Source of the DNA: Caulobacter sp. Root343
Lineage (GTDB): Bacteria; Pseudomonadota; Alphaproteobacteria; Caulobacterales; Caulobacteraceae
Length of the DNA stretch: 64,000 nucleotides
Direction of reading: 5' to 3'
Assembly: GCF_001425745.1 (NCBI RefSeq)
Contig: NZ_LMDF01000001.1
Span: forward strand, 508,058-572,057
Shown piece by piece: positions 35,577-44,287 of this stretch. The position numbers and the translations under genes are program-made. A model generated the notes under the pieces. That model was given only the letters and a program-made list of their open reading frames with translations, made no database searches and was not told the origin of the DNA. Position 1 is the first letter of the stretch. Each line of letters starts with the position of its first letter.

Positions 35577-38462
35577 ATGAGTTATCGTCAACGCCCGTCC
35601 GGGCGATCGCATCGTCATGCCTTGCTGTCGGCCAGCGCGTTTTGCGCCGTGATCGGCCTGGCCGCGCCCGCTATGGCCGGAGGTCAGGCCAAAGCCGACC
35701 AAACCGAGGTCGGGGAGGTCGTCGTCACCGGCTTCCGCAATAGCCTCGCCAAGGCGCTGAACACCAAGCGCGAGAGTTCCGTGGCCGTGGACGTGATCCT
35801 GGCCGAGGACATCGGCAAGTTCCCCGATCTCAACCTGTCGGAATCGATCCAGCGCATCCCGGGCGTGGCCCTGGCGCGCGACGGCGGGGAAGGGCGGCAG
35901 ATCGCCGTCCGCGGCCTGGGGGCGACCTTCACCCGCGTGCGCATCAACGGCATGGAGGCCCTGGCCAGCACCGGCGGCGCCGACAGCTCGGGCGGCGCCA
36001 ACCGCAGCCGCTCGTTCGACTTCAACGTCTTCGCCTCGGACCTCTTCAGCTCGATCAAGGTGGCCAAGACCGCCGAGGCCGCGCAGGAGGAGGGCTCCCT
36101 AGGCGCCACGGTCGACCTGCAGGCGGGCCGGCCGTTCGACACCAGCGCCGACTTCCGCTTCGCCGCCTCGGCCCAGGCCTCCTATAACGACCTGTCGAAG
36201 AAGACCGGTCCGCGCCTTGCGGGCCTGATCTCCAAGACCTTCATGGACGGCAAGCTGGGCGTTCTGGTCTCGGGCGCCTATTCTCGGCGCGATACGATCG
36301 AGGAGGGCTCCAGCACCGTCCGCTGGGGCAGCAATATCGGCAACTTCAATCCGGGCTTCGAGTCCGCCCCGGCAGGCGGGCCGACCCTGGCCCAGCTGAA
36401 CACCGCCTTCCATCCGCGCTTCCCGCGCTACGATCACTTCGACAATCACGGCGAGCGGATCGGCCTGACAGGCTCGATCCAGTGGAAGCCCAGCGACAAG
36501 ACCCTGGTGACGTTCGACGCGCTGTACGCCGACTTCAAGGCCACGCGCCGCGAGTACTATCTGGAGGCGCCGTCCTTCAGCACCGGCGGGGCGTGCACGG
36601 CGGCCAACAAGGCCACCAATTGCGGGGTGGCCGACTTCAACGTCGTCTCGGCCACCATCGACAGCAACAACGTCTTGACCAAGGGCGTCTTCAACGACGT
36701 CGACATCCGGATGGAGCATCGCTTCGACCGGCTGGACACCAAGTTCAAGCAGTTCACCCTGCTGGTCGATCACGAGTTCAGCGACAAGCTGAGCGCCGAG
36801 ATGCATCTGGGGCACTCGAGCTCGTTCCACGACAACCCGTTCCAGTCGACCCTGACCTTCGACAAGTTCAACATCCAGGGCTACGGCTACGACTATACCG
36901 ACAATCGCCATCCGGCCCTGACCTACGGGACGCTGGATCTGACCGACCCGTCGGGCTGGGTCTTGCGCGAGCTGCGGGCTCGTCAGATCACAGCGGGCAA
37001 CAAGTACGACAGCGCCAAGCTGTCGGCGAAATACGCCTGGTCCGACGGGCTGAAGTTCAGCGCCGGCCTCGACTTCAAGAAGTATAGGTTCGTCACGACC
37101 GAGCTTCGGCGGGTCGACGCCGCCGGCTCGCCGGCCAATGTCGAGGTGTTCACCGCCGCCCAGGTGGCGCAGCTGAACGCGATCGCGCCGCTGTCCGCGT
37201 ACAGCATGATCGCCAAGCTGAACGGCAAGGGCCTGGACATCCCGGCCGGCACGCCGACCGCCTGGGTCATTCCGGACCTGATGAAGGCCTACGACCTGTT
37301 CAACATCAATGACCAGACCGCCTTGGGCGGCCTGTTCAAGATGGGGACCGCGCCGGCCCTGACCAACAACAAGGGCGTGGTCGAGCAGGACAAGGGCGGC
37401 TTCCTGCAGGCCGACTTCCGCACTGACGCGCTGGGTATCCCCGTTCGCGGCAATGTCGGTGTTCGCTACGTGCAGACCCAGCAGGAGTCGTCGGGCTATG
37501 CCTATGTTGGCGGCCAGGTGACGCCGATCACGGCCAAGCGGAAATACTCCGACACCCTGCCCAGCCTGAACCTGGTGGCCGAGCCGGCCGAGAACCTGCT
37601 GGTGCGCTTCGGCGCCTCGAAGGTGATGGCGCGGCCCGAGCTGGTGAACATCTCGCCAGGGGCCAGCTTCAACGTCGCCGGCTCGACCCGCTCGGTGACG
37701 GCGGGCAATCCGAACCTGGATCCGATCCGCTCCACCAACTACGACCTGGCGGCCGAGTGGTACTTCCAGCCGGGCTCGCTGCTGTCTGTGGCCCTGTTCA
37801 AGAAGAAGATCTCCAGCTTCGTCCAGGTGGTGACCAGCAACCAGCCCTATCAGGGCAACCCGTTCGGCCTGCCCGACAGCGCGGCCATCGCCGCCTGCGG
37901 CAACCAGACGACGGATTGCAACGTCACCACCACGACCTGGGCGTTCTCGGCGCCGACGTCCACGCCCGGCGGCGACCTGAAGGGTTTCGAGGTCAACTAC
38001 CAGCAGGCGTTCAAATTCCTACCGGGCCTCCTGAGCCACACCGGGGTGCTGCTGAACTACACCAGCGTCCTGGCCAAGGTGAACTATGTGAACGGGGCGG
38101 GGGCGACCATCGCCCGCCAGAACCTGACCAACCTGTCGCCGCACTCGTACAACGCGACGCTCTACTATGAGGACAGCCGGATCAGCACCCGGGTCTCGGC
38201 CGCCTGGCGCAGCCGCTACCTGACCGCCGTGCCCGGCGCCGACAACACCGCCGTCACGCCGATCCCCTTCCAGGGCACCAACGAGACGCTGAACGTAGAC
38301 GCCTCGCTGCAGTACACGATCAACCCGCGTCTGAAGTTCTCGATCGAAGGCATCAACCTGACCGACGAGTTCCAGGACCAGTTCATCGGGCCGCAGGACA
38401 TGGAGTCCGTCTACCACCATACCGGCCGCGAGTTCGTGGTCGGCGTCCGCTACACGTTCTAG
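35577..38462 (+). CDS. TonB-dependent receptor (oligosaccharide-type plug)
   Basis: A 961-residue receptor; ATG 35577 has GGGAGGAAG upstream and begins a signal peptide ending near PAMAGG. A TonB-box-like GEVVVTGFRNSLAKAL follows, then the plug signature EDIGKFPDLNLSESIQRIPGV, IAVRGLGATFTRVRINGME and SLGATVDLQ, and a barrel ending VVGVRYTF. The DIGKFPDLN/SIQRIPGV plug is typical of the Caulobacter/Xanthomonas receptor family that includes the maltodextrin importer MalA. Its neighbours are a divergent GntR regulator and a downstream M61-type peptidase. A carbohydrate ligand is likely but unidentified. Confidence 0.93.
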   Translation: MSYRQRPSGRSHRHALLSASAFCAVIGLAAPAMAGGQAKADQTEVGEVVVTGFRNSLAKALNTKRESSVAVDVILAEDIGKFPDLNLSESIQRIPGVALARDGGEGRQIAVRGLGATFTRVRINGMEALASTGGADSSGGANRSRSFDFNVFASDLFSSIKVAKTAEAAQEEGSLGATVDLQAGRPFDTSADFRFAASAQASYNDLSKKTGPRLAGLISKTFMDGKLGVLVSGAYSRRDTIEEGSSTVRWGSNIGNFNPGFESAPAGGPTLAQLNTAFHPRFPRYDHFDNHGERIGLTGSIQWKPSDKTLVTFDALYADFKATRREYYLEAPSFSTGGACTAANKATNCGVADFNVVSATIDSNNVLTKGVFNDVDIRMEHRFDRLDTKFKQFTLLVDHEFSDKLSAEMHLGHSSSFHDNPFQSTLTFDKFNIQGYGYDYTDNRHPALTYGTLDLTDPSGWVLRELRARQITAGNKYDSAKLSAKYAWSDGLKFSAGLDFKKYRFVTTELRRVDAAGSPANVEVFTAAQVAQLNAIAPLSAYSMIAKLNGKGLDIPAGTPTAWVIPDLMKAYDLFNINDQTALGGLFKMGTAPALTNNKGVVEQDKGGFLQADFRTDALGIPVRGNVGVRYVQTQQESSGYAYVGGQVTPITAKRKYSDTLPSLNLVAEPAENLLVRFGASKVMARPELVNISPGASFNVAGSTRSVTAGNPNLDPIRSTNYDLAAEWYFQPGSLLSVALFKKKISSFVQVVTSNQPYQGNPFGLPDSAAIAACGNQTTDCNVTTTTWAFSAPTSTPGGDLKGFEVNYQQAFKFLPGLLSHTGVLLNYTSVLAKVNYVNGAGATIARQNLTNLSPHSYNATLYYEDSRISTRVSAAWRSRYLTAVPGADNTAVTPIPFQGTNETLNVDASLQYTINPRLKFSIEGINLTDEFQDQFIGPQDMESVYHHTGREFVVGVRYTF

Positions 38463-38480
38463 CCGGATAGAACCTCCTCC

Positions 38481-38512
38481 GGGCGCCGTGGTCCTCCCCA
38501 CGGCGCCCTTCC
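38481..38512 (+). terminator. Factor-independent terminator after the TBDR
   Basis: GGGCGCCGTGG (38481-38491) pairs exactly with CCACGGCGCCC (38498-38508) across a 6-base loop and is followed by TTCCTTT. It ends the TBDR transcript and separates it from the peptidase gene. Confidence 0.75.
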
Positions 38513-38624
38513 TTTCGAGCCGTCCTTGACCTTGAGGGGGAAAGGCCGTTCAGGCGCGGTTCAGAGTCTCGACAAGAGGGTCGCGGCAAAGCTTATCGCG
38601 GGTTCGCGACGTGGGGGATGTGAC

Positions 38625-40241
38625 GTGCTGGGATATGTGAGCGTGCTGCTGGCGACGGCGCTGTTGGCGACAGCGGCGGCGACCGAACCCTCCGTCCCGA
38701 CGCGGGTCGAGTTGAAGCCGACGGTCGGTGGCGTCGAGGCGACCTTCACCCTGCCGGCGCCGGTCGCGCGCTTTGAGCTGGAGGAAGCTGTCGAGGACGT
38801 GCGCGCCGACACCTGGCATGTTCAGACGCCCGGCATGGCGTTGGCGCAAGGCGCAGTGTCCCGGACCGACGGCGCCAGCTTCGCCACCTTCTCGGTCCTG
38901 GTCACGCCCGACAGCCGGCCCCGCGACCGGCGCTATCCGGCCCTGACCGCGATCGGCGGCGGCTGGCAGATCTATGGTCCCTATTTCAAGGCCGCCGAAG
39001 GTCGTTCCCCGATCGAAGGCCATGTCGCGCCGCCGAAAGGCTGGACGACGGCTCCGCAAGCAAAGAGCGGCCGTGTCGCGCTTGATGGCTATGTCTATGT
39101 GGGTCCGGCCAACAATATCGCCGCCGGATCAGCGACCTTCGTGACCGGTCCCGAAACACCGACGGCGATGCGCGACGCTGTCGCCAAGGCCGCCAGCCAG
39201 GCCACGGCCTATTACACCAAGCGCCTTGGCATGGGGCTTAAGGCTAAGCCGACGGTGATGATCGCCCTCGTTCCGGGCTTCAATCCTGGCTGGCAGGGCG
39301 ACACCACGGCCGGACCGGTAGCCTCGCTGCGGTTCTTCGGACCCAAGGCGGCGCAGATGGATTCCGACGACACCGACCGCGCCGTACAATTCGTCAATCA
39401 CGAGTTCTTTCATTTCTGGAACAGCCGCACCTTCACTTCGCGGAATTCCGGCAAGGAGGCCTGGCTGCACGAAGGCATGGCCGAGTACGCGGCCTTGCTG
39501 GCTTCGCGCCAGGCTGGCGTCATGAGCGAGGCCCAGGTCGGAGAGGCCTTGAGCGGTCGCCTGACCGGTTGCGCCAACGCCCTGAAAGCCAAGGGACTGG
39601 ACGCGGATCCGCCACGTCGCGGCGGCGCGGTCTACGACTGCGGCGTGCTGGTCCAGTGGATCGCCGACCTTCAAGTCCGGCGGGCTTCGAACGGATCGCG
39701 TGACGTCTTCGACCTGTGGCGAGCGCTCTTCGCCGAGGCGGCGCGGAACGGCGGCGCGTACGACGGAGCGGGTTTCCTGGCCAGAGCTGGTCTGGATGAC
39801 CCCGCCGCCGACGCGCCGCTGAACTTGCTCATGCGGCCGGGCGGTCCGGATCGCTGGCCTCGGCTGGCCCAGGCCTTGGAAGGGCTTGGCGCGAAGGTCA
39901 CGCCGACCCGTTCCGGCGAGGCCGAACGCGAAGCCTTGGTGATGCACGTGCTGGGTCAGGTCTGCAAAGGCGGTCGCGGGTTCTACGGCGGCGATCCCGA
40001 GGCGCTGAAGCTGGACACCAGGGATCGCTGCGGCGTGCTGAACGGGGATCCGACCGTCGACACGATCGCCGGACATAACATCATGACCGACGTTCAAGCG
40101 GCCTTCGACGCGGCGGGGCCGATCTGCGCCGCCCAGGGCGATATCGTGCTCAGCCTGAAGGGCAAGGCGGTGGCGACCGTGACCTGCAAGACGCCGATGT
40201 CGCCCCGCCCGCTAGCCTGGACGGTCGAGCGCTGGCGATAG
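38625..40241 (+). CDS. M61-type (glycyl aminopeptidase-like) secreted metallopeptidase
   Basis: A 538-residue exported protein. GTG 38625 was preferred because GGGGGATG precedes it and a signal-like hydrophobic stretch follows at once (VLGYVSVLLATALLATAAA); an upstream ATG at 38526 would put 33 basic residues ahead. The zinc site is H259-E-F-F-H263 with the third ligand E283 in WLHEGMAEY, the gluzincin M1/M61 arrangement. The N-terminal part is beta-rich as in M61 proteins, but there is no obvious C-terminal PDZ domain and the protein is shorter than typical 600-residue members. It follows the TBDR terminator, so it may be independently expressed. Confidence 0.82.
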   Translation: MLGYVSVLLATALLATAAATEPSVPTRVELKPTVGGVEATFTLPAPVARFELEEAVEDVRADTWHVQTPGMALAQGAVSRTDGASFATFSVLVTPDSRPRDRRYPALTAIGGGWQIYGPYFKAAEGRSPIEGHVAPPKGWTTAPQAKSGRVALDGYVYVGPANNIAAGSATFVTGPETPTAMRDAVAKAASQATAYYTKRLGMGLKAKPTVMIALVPGFNPGWQGDTTAGPVASLRFFGPKAAQMDSDDTDRAVQFVNHEFFHFWNSRTFTSRNSGKEAWLHEGMAEYAALLASRQAGVMSEAQVGEALSGRLTGCANALKAKGLDADPPRRGGAVYDCGVLVQWIADLQVRRASNGSRDVFDLWRALFAEAARNGGAYDGAGFLARAGLDDPAADAPLNLLMRPGGPDRWPRLAQALEGLGAKVTPTRSGEAEREALVMHVLGQVCKGGRGFYGGDPEALKLDTRDRCGVLNGDPTVDTIAGHNIMTDVQAAFDAAGPICAAQGDIVLSLKGKAVATVTCKTPMSPRPLAWTVERWR

Positions 40242-40391
40242 GCGCGCCGGGGCCGCGGGCCACGGGTTTCGGTCGAGGCCCCGCGTCGCGCGTCCTCGCG
40301 CTGGCGAAACGTCTCGCCTATATAGCGGCCTTCGACGCGCCGCAGGGCGTTGTTACGTCGTTCGCGTTCTTGGCTGGTTTCGGTAAAAATC

Positions 40392-41402
40392 TTGGAATAT
40401 CAGGCGCATAGGATTTCCGTGGCCCCGATGATGGACTGGACCGATCGGCATTGCCGGTCGCTGCACCGGGGCCTGTCATCGCGCGCGCTGCTCTACACCG
40501 AGATGGTGACGAGCGGCGCGGTGGTGCATGGCGACCGCGACAAGCTGCTCGGCTACGACCCCGGCCAGCATCCGGTGGCGCTGCAGCTAGGTGGATCGGA
40601 TCCGGCCGAACTGGCCCAGGCCGCGCGGATCGGCGAGGGCTACGGCTACGACGAGATCAATCTGAACGTCGGCTGCCCGTCGGACCGGGTCCAGAGCGGC
40701 CGTTTCGGCGCCTGCCTGATGCGGGAACCCGATCTGGTCGCCGAATGCATGGCGGCGATCAAGGCCGCGGTGAAGGTCCCGGCCACGGTGAAGTGCCGGA
40801 TCGGCGTCGATGACCAGGATCCGGAGGAAAGCCTGTTCGGCCTGGTCGATCGCTGTGCGGCGGTCGGGATCGACAGCTTCGTGGTCCATGCCCGCAAGGC
40901 CTGGCTGCAAGGCTTGTCGCCGAAGGAGAACCGGGACATCCCGCCGCTGGACTACGAGCTGGTCTATCGGCTCAAGCGCGAGCGACCGGGCCTGACCATC
41001 GTCATCAATGGCGGCGTGCCCAGCGTCGACGCGGCGGTGGCGCACCTGGAACACGTCGACGGGGTGATGCTGGGGCGGGCGGCCTATCACGAGGCCGGCC
41101 TGCTGGGCGAGATCGACCGGCGGGTGTTCGGGCTGGAGGTCGCCGACGTCGACAGCTTCGAAGCCGTCGAGCGCTATCGGCCGTACCTGGCGCGCGAGCT
41201 GGCGGCGGGAACGCATCTGGCGGCCATGAGCCGGCACATGTTGGGCCTGTTCCACGGCCTGCCGGGGGCGCGCGCGTGGCGGCGCATCCTGACGGTCGAG
41301 GGCGTCAAGCCGGGCGCGGGTCTGGAGGTCGTGGATCGCGCCCTGGAGGCCGTGCGGATGGCCCTGGCGTCCCGCGAGGAGCGAACCGTTCCCGCGGCCT
41401 AG
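40392..41402 (+). CDS. dusA: tRNA-dihydrouridine(20/20a) synthase DusA
   Basis: A flavoprotein of about 336 residues with the DusA landmarks: ISVAPMMDWTDRHCR near the N-terminus, ALQLGGSDPAELAQAA, the catalytic cysteine in NLNVGCPSDRVQSGRFGACLM and VKCRIGVDD. It reduces uridines in the D-loop of tRNA using NADPH and FMN. The start is uncertain: TTG 40392 gives the usual family length, TTG 40350 adds 14 residues, and no ATG with a good ribosome site is present before the conserved region. It is an ordinary housekeeping gene, monocistronic here. Confidence 0.92.
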   Translation: MEYQAHRISVAPMMDWTDRHCRSLHRGLSSRALLYTEMVTSGAVVHGDRDKLLGYDPGQHPVALQLGGSDPAELAQAARIGEGYGYDEINLNVGCPSDRVQSGRFGACLMREPDLVAECMAAIKAAVKVPATVKCRIGVDDQDPEESLFGLVDRCAAVGIDSFVVHARKAWLQGLSPKENRDIPPLDYELVYRLKRERPGLTIVINGGVPSVDAAVAHLEHVDGVMLGRAAYHEAGLLGEIDRRVFGLEVADVDSFEAVERYRPYLARELAAGTHLAAMSRHMLGLFHGLPGARAWRRILTVEGVKPGAGLEVVDRALEAVRMALASREERTVPAA

Positions 41403-41403
41403 T

Positions 41404-41910
41404 TTAGGGATGCAGGATCAGCGAGTTCGGGGTGGCCTCGAACCGTGACAGGCGGCCCAGATAGCTCATGCCCAGCAGCGAATTTTCGAGGCCCTTCTCG
41501 ATGACCAGGGCGTCGACGTCGCGGACCCGGGCGCCGGCGATCGAGACGCTGGCCAGATGCACCGAGGCGGCGCGGGTGCGGCCATCGGCGGTGATGACGT
41601 TGTAGTCGTAGGTCAGCTTGCTGGTGTCGATGCCCAGGCGCTGGGCGTCGGCCATGCTGAGCGAAACGGCGGTGGCGCCGGTGTCGACCAGGAAGCGGAC
41701 GGCGTGGCCGTCGACGGCGGCCTGGGCCCAGAAGTGGCCATCGCGGTCCTTGGTGATCTGGGCCGCGCCGCCTTCGCCGCCGAGCGTGGCCGAGGCGGCG
41801 GTCGGGGCGCTCAGTTCCGGACGGCGCAGGTCGTCCAGCGAGACGACGGCTTTGGCCGCGCCTACCGCCGACAGGGCGCCCACGAAAGCGATCGCCGCGA
41901 ACCTCAACAT
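41404..41910 (-). CDS. Retropepsin-like aspartic protease (clan AA, TIGR02281-like), exported
   Basis: A 168-residue protein. ATG 41910 has AAGG upstream; a GTG three codons earlier is possible. A signal peptide or anchor covers about 1-22 (AIAFVGALSAVGAAKA). The aspartyl protease half-domain has the hallmark LVDTGATAVSLS with the catalytic aspartate, and ENSLLGMSYLGRLSRFE as the partner strand-turn. Such single-domain proteases act as homodimers. Its stop is one base from the end of dusA, convergent. Substrate unknown. Confidence 0.87.
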   Translation of the reverse strand: MLRFAAIAFVGALSAVGAAKAVVSLDDLRRPELSAPTAASATLGGEGGAAQITKDRDGHFWAQAAVDGHAVRFLVDTGATAVSLSMADAQRLGIDTSKLTYDYNVITADGRTRAASVHLASVSIAGARVRDVDALVIEKGLENSLLGMSYLGRLSRFEATPNSLILHP

Positions 41911-42199
41911 AGAGCACACCTTGCCGTACCGGCTTTGAGACCGCTTCTGCGGCCGTTGTCTAAATCACTAGCAGGTAGGCCTTTTCAAGGCGTGAATCGG
42001 GTGGGCTATTTTCACACCATGGTTACCAATGTCGTAACAAGTATACGGATGTACTGAACGCTGCTCATATTACATGAATTTAATAACTCACATTACGCCG
42101 CCGTAATGCTTTTCATGTCTTGGAATTAACTTCGAAAACCTTCGAGGCGGCGTTATTTCTCTCGCCAACAATAAAGTGGCTTATCGAGGGAATATCGCC
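41911..42199. promoter_or_regulatory. AT-rich divergent promoter region with CATTACG dyad
   Basis: The 289-base gap between the protease and a small secreted-protein gene is unusually AT-rich from about 42001 on. It holds an exact dyad CATTACG-CCGC-CGTAATG (42091-42108), about 90 bases before the start at 42200, and a TATACGGA motif at 42042-42049 that recurs twice near 47.3-47.4 kb. A regulated promoter for the secreted protein is likely here. Confidence 0.45.
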
Positions 42200-42526
42200 A
42201 TGAAAGTGCTGATCATCGCTACTGTCGCCGTGGCGTCGCTCGCCGGCGCGGCCAATGCGGGTTCGATCTCTGACCTGCAATTCCTCGAAGCGGCGCGCTG
42301 CCGCGGACTGGCTAGCTCGGAAAACCTGGGAAAGCTGGACACCGCGTCGCTGGACGCGCTCCTGCGCGCCGAAGGCGGCGATCGCGACCTGGCCGTCCGC
42401 ACCTCGGCCGTCAGCAAGATCGACGCCGCCCGCAAGCAGGCCGACGCCGCCGACGACAAGAAGAAGGCCAAGCTGCTGGCCGAGCGCGAGTCGAAATGCG
42501 CCGCCTATCTGGGCGGCGCGAAGTAG
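42200..42526 (+). CDS. Small secreted protein, two-cysteine family (paralogue A)
   Basis: A 108-residue protein with a signal peptide (MKVLIIATVAVASLAGAANA) and a mature helical region. GAGGG lies about 9 bases before the ATG. It is clearly paralogous to the product at 42848-43198: both share a Q-F/Y-L-x-A-x-R-C opening, an LG-L segment, a central basic helix and the ending KAKLLAERxxxCxxYL. The two invariant cysteines probably form a disulfide in the periplasm. No known function is recognised. Confidence 0.75.
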   Translation: MKVLIIATVAVASLAGAANAGSISDLQFLEAARCRGLASSENLGKLDTASLDALLRAEGGDRDLAVRTSAVSKIDAARKQADAADDKKKAKLLAERESKCAAYLGGAK

Positions 42527-42529
42527 CGT

Positions 42530-42769
42530 TCAGCCGCGACCGGCGGCCGCCATCAGGGCGACCATCGGATCGGGGCGGTCGGGGAGGGCGGCCATGACGG
42601 CGGCCCGCTCCTCGTCGCTCAGGCGGGCCCAGCCGGCGATCTCCGGCAGGGTCCGGCGGCAGCCCAGGCAGTAGCCCGACGCTCCGTCGACCGCGCAGAC
42701 CTTCACGCAAGGCGTGGCGATCGCGCGGGGCGGCTTCGCCTCGGATTTCGTCGCTTCAGTACTCATCAT
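42530..42769 (-). CDS. DUF1289 small cysteine-motif protein
   Basis: A 79-residue protein with the DUF1289 pattern: TPCVKVCAVDGASGYCLGCRRTLPEIAGW (four spaced cysteines; broken here across TPCVKVCAVDG and YCLGCRRTLPEI), then WARLSDEERAAVMAALP. The four cysteines could bind an Fe-S cluster or zinc. Starts at 42769, 42766 or 42778 are all possible; 42769 best fits the GGGG ribosome site. It is wedged, in opposite orientation, between the two paralogous secreted-protein genes. Confidence 0.85.
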   Translation of the reverse strand: MMSTEATKSEAKPPRAIATPCVKVCAVDGASGYCLGCRRTLPEIAGWARLSDEERAAVMAALPDRPDPMVALMAAAGRG

Positions 42770-42847
42770 TTCAAGCATCCCCGTTCCATCGCCGGCGCGC
42801 AAGCGTCGGCGAAGCGAACGGTCGCGCCTCAAGATCAGGAGATATCC

Positions 42848-43198
42848 ATGCGCAAGTTCGTCCTCTCGACCCTCGCCGTCGCCGCGTTGGCCTCGGCCGC
42901 GGCGCCCGCCTTCGCCGCCAGCGACCGCTGGACCGACGGCCAGTACCTGCAGGCCAACCGCTGCCTGGCGCTGGCCCAGTCGGCGGCGCTCGGCGAACTT
43001 TCGGCCGGCGACCTGGCCGCCCAGATCAAGTCGCAGGCCTTCGGCCGCGGCTCCTCGATCACCGATCGCGGTGTGTCGCTGCAAGCCGAGGCGGCCCGCC
43101 AGGGCAAGACCAAGGACGAGGCTCGCAAGGCCAAGCTGCTCGCCGAGCGCGACGGCGTCTGCAAGACCTACCTGTCGAGCCAGGTCGCCGCGTCCTAG
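42848..43198 (+). CDS. Small secreted protein, two-cysteine family (paralogue B)
   Basis: A 116-residue protein with a signal peptide (MRKFVLSTLAVAALASAAAP, cleavage near AFAAS) and a helical mature part. It shares QYLQANRCLALAQSAALGEL and the ending ARKAKLLAERDGVCKTYL with the product at 42200-42526, including both cysteines. A ribosome site AGGAGAT lies just upstream. The paralogues have diverged in the middle, so the duplication is not recent. Function unknown; a periplasmic binding or stress role is only a guess. Confidence 0.78.
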   Translation: MRKFVLSTLAVAALASAAAPAFAASDRWTDGQYLQANRCLALAQSAALGELSAGDLAAQIKSQAFGRGSSITDRGVSLQAEAARQGKTKDEARKAKLLAERDGVCKTYLSSQVAAS

Positions 43199-43257
43199 AC
43201 GTTCTCTAAGGGCCTTCTGGGGTTGCTTTGGGCGCGGACCGGTTTAAGTCCGCGCTC

Positions 43258-44139
43258 ATGACCGCTTCCCCGTTCGCCGACATTCGCCAGCTCGCCGCCT
43301 CGCCGCCCGCGCCGGGGCCGTTCCCCGTGCTGGAGCAGGGCGGTCGGCTCGCCGAGATCGCCGCCTGGCTGACGGCCTGGAGCGGCAAGACTCCGCCTGC
43401 CGTCAATCGGCCGGTCGTCGCCCTCTATGCCGGGGCCCGCCAAGGCGTCGGCCCGCGCGGCTATGCTCGCGACCGCCTGGAAGTCATCGCCTCGGGCGGG
43501 GCCACCGTTTCGCGTCTGGCCGGCGTGCAGGGGGCGGGGCTGGAAGCCTTCGACCTGGCCATCGACCGCCCGTCGCCCGACTCCGTCGACAAGGCCTCGA
43601 TGAGCGAGAAGGAGGCCGCCGCCACCATCGCCTTCGGCATGGAGGCCCTGGCCAAGCAGCCGGATCTGCTGATCCCCGGCGTCATCGCCGCCGAGCCCGC
43701 CCGCACCGCCGCCGCCGTCTGCCTGGCCCTGTTCGGCGGCGAGGCTTTGGACTGGTCCGACGATCCAGCGCCGGTGGCCGCCGCCGTCGCCCGCGCCAAG
43801 GCCGAGGGCATGGGCGACGATCCGCTCGAGATCCTGCGCCAGCTGGGCGGTCGCGAGACCGCCGCCGTCGCCGGCGCCATCCTGGCGGCCCGCGTGCAGA
43901 AGGTGCCGGTGCTGCTGGACGGCTACGCCGCCTGCGCCGCCGCCGCGATCGTCCGCGCCATCGAGCCGGCCGCGATCGAGCACTGTCTGGCCGCCCATGT
44001 CAGCCCGACCAAGGGTCACGCGCGCCTGCTCGAAATCCTCGACAAGCGGCCGCTTCTGGCGCTCGATGTGGTGGACGAGGAGGGCGTCGGCGGCGCTTCG
44101 GCCCTGGCGCTCGTCAAGCTGGCCTGCGAAGTCCGGTAG
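43258..44139 (+). CDS. cobT: Nicotinate-nucleotide:dimethylbenzimidazole phosphoribosyltransferase (CobT-like)
   Basis: A 293-residue protein with CobT blocks: VALYAGARQGVG, FGMEALAKQPDLLIPG, LGGRETAAVAGAILAARVQKVPVLLDG and CLAAHVSPTKGHARLLEIL. It ends with DVVDEEGVGGASALALVKL, where the catalytic glutamate region of CobT (GEGTGA) is replaced by EEGVGG. The enzyme activates lower-ligand bases for cobalamin. It is about 50 residues shorter than typical CobT, mainly at the N-terminus. No other cobalamin gene is nearby. ATG 43258 is used; an in-frame TTG at 43228 is possible. Confidence 0.83.
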   Translation: MTASPFADIRQLAASPPAPGPFPVLEQGGRLAEIAAWLTAWSGKTPPAVNRPVVALYAGARQGVGPRGYARDRLEVIASGGATVSRLAGVQGAGLEAFDLAIDRPSPDSVDKASMSEKEAAATIAFGMEALAKQPDLLIPGVIAAEPARTAAAVCLALFGGEALDWSDDPAPVAAAVARAKAEGMGDDPLEILRQLGGRETAAVAGAILAARVQKVPVLLDGYAACAAAAIVRAIEPAAIEHCLAAHVSPTKGHARLLEILDKRPLLALDVVDEEGVGGASALALVKLACEVR

Positions 44140-44184
44140 TGACGTTCGGGCGGTGTAAGTGAACGCGGATCATATTCACTTCCG

Positions 44185-44200
44185 TTGACGCTAACGTCAT
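44185..44200. promoter_or_regulatory. Dyad TTGACGCTAACGTCAT upstream of the acyl-CoA dehydrogenase gene
   Basis: TGACG and CGTCA are separated by CTAA, 88 bases before the acyl-CoA dehydrogenase start. The form resembles sites of MerR-type regulators of acyl-CoA degradation (LiuR-like TTACG-N4-CGTAA patterns). A second, looser repeat ACGTTCGTTCG follows at 44209-44219. Assignment is tentative. Confidence 0.4.
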
Positions 44201-44287
44201 CTTTCCAAACGTTCGTTCGACATCTATCGTGGCGCCTGAACGCATGAACGGCCTCCTCAAGAGGGGCCGGCTGAACGGGAGCTCGCC

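Noticed and set aside
42005..42017. CACCATGGTTACC as a third copy of the palindromic operator
   Set aside because: Only the central ACCATGGT matches; the flanking CG and TA positions of the two real sites are absent.
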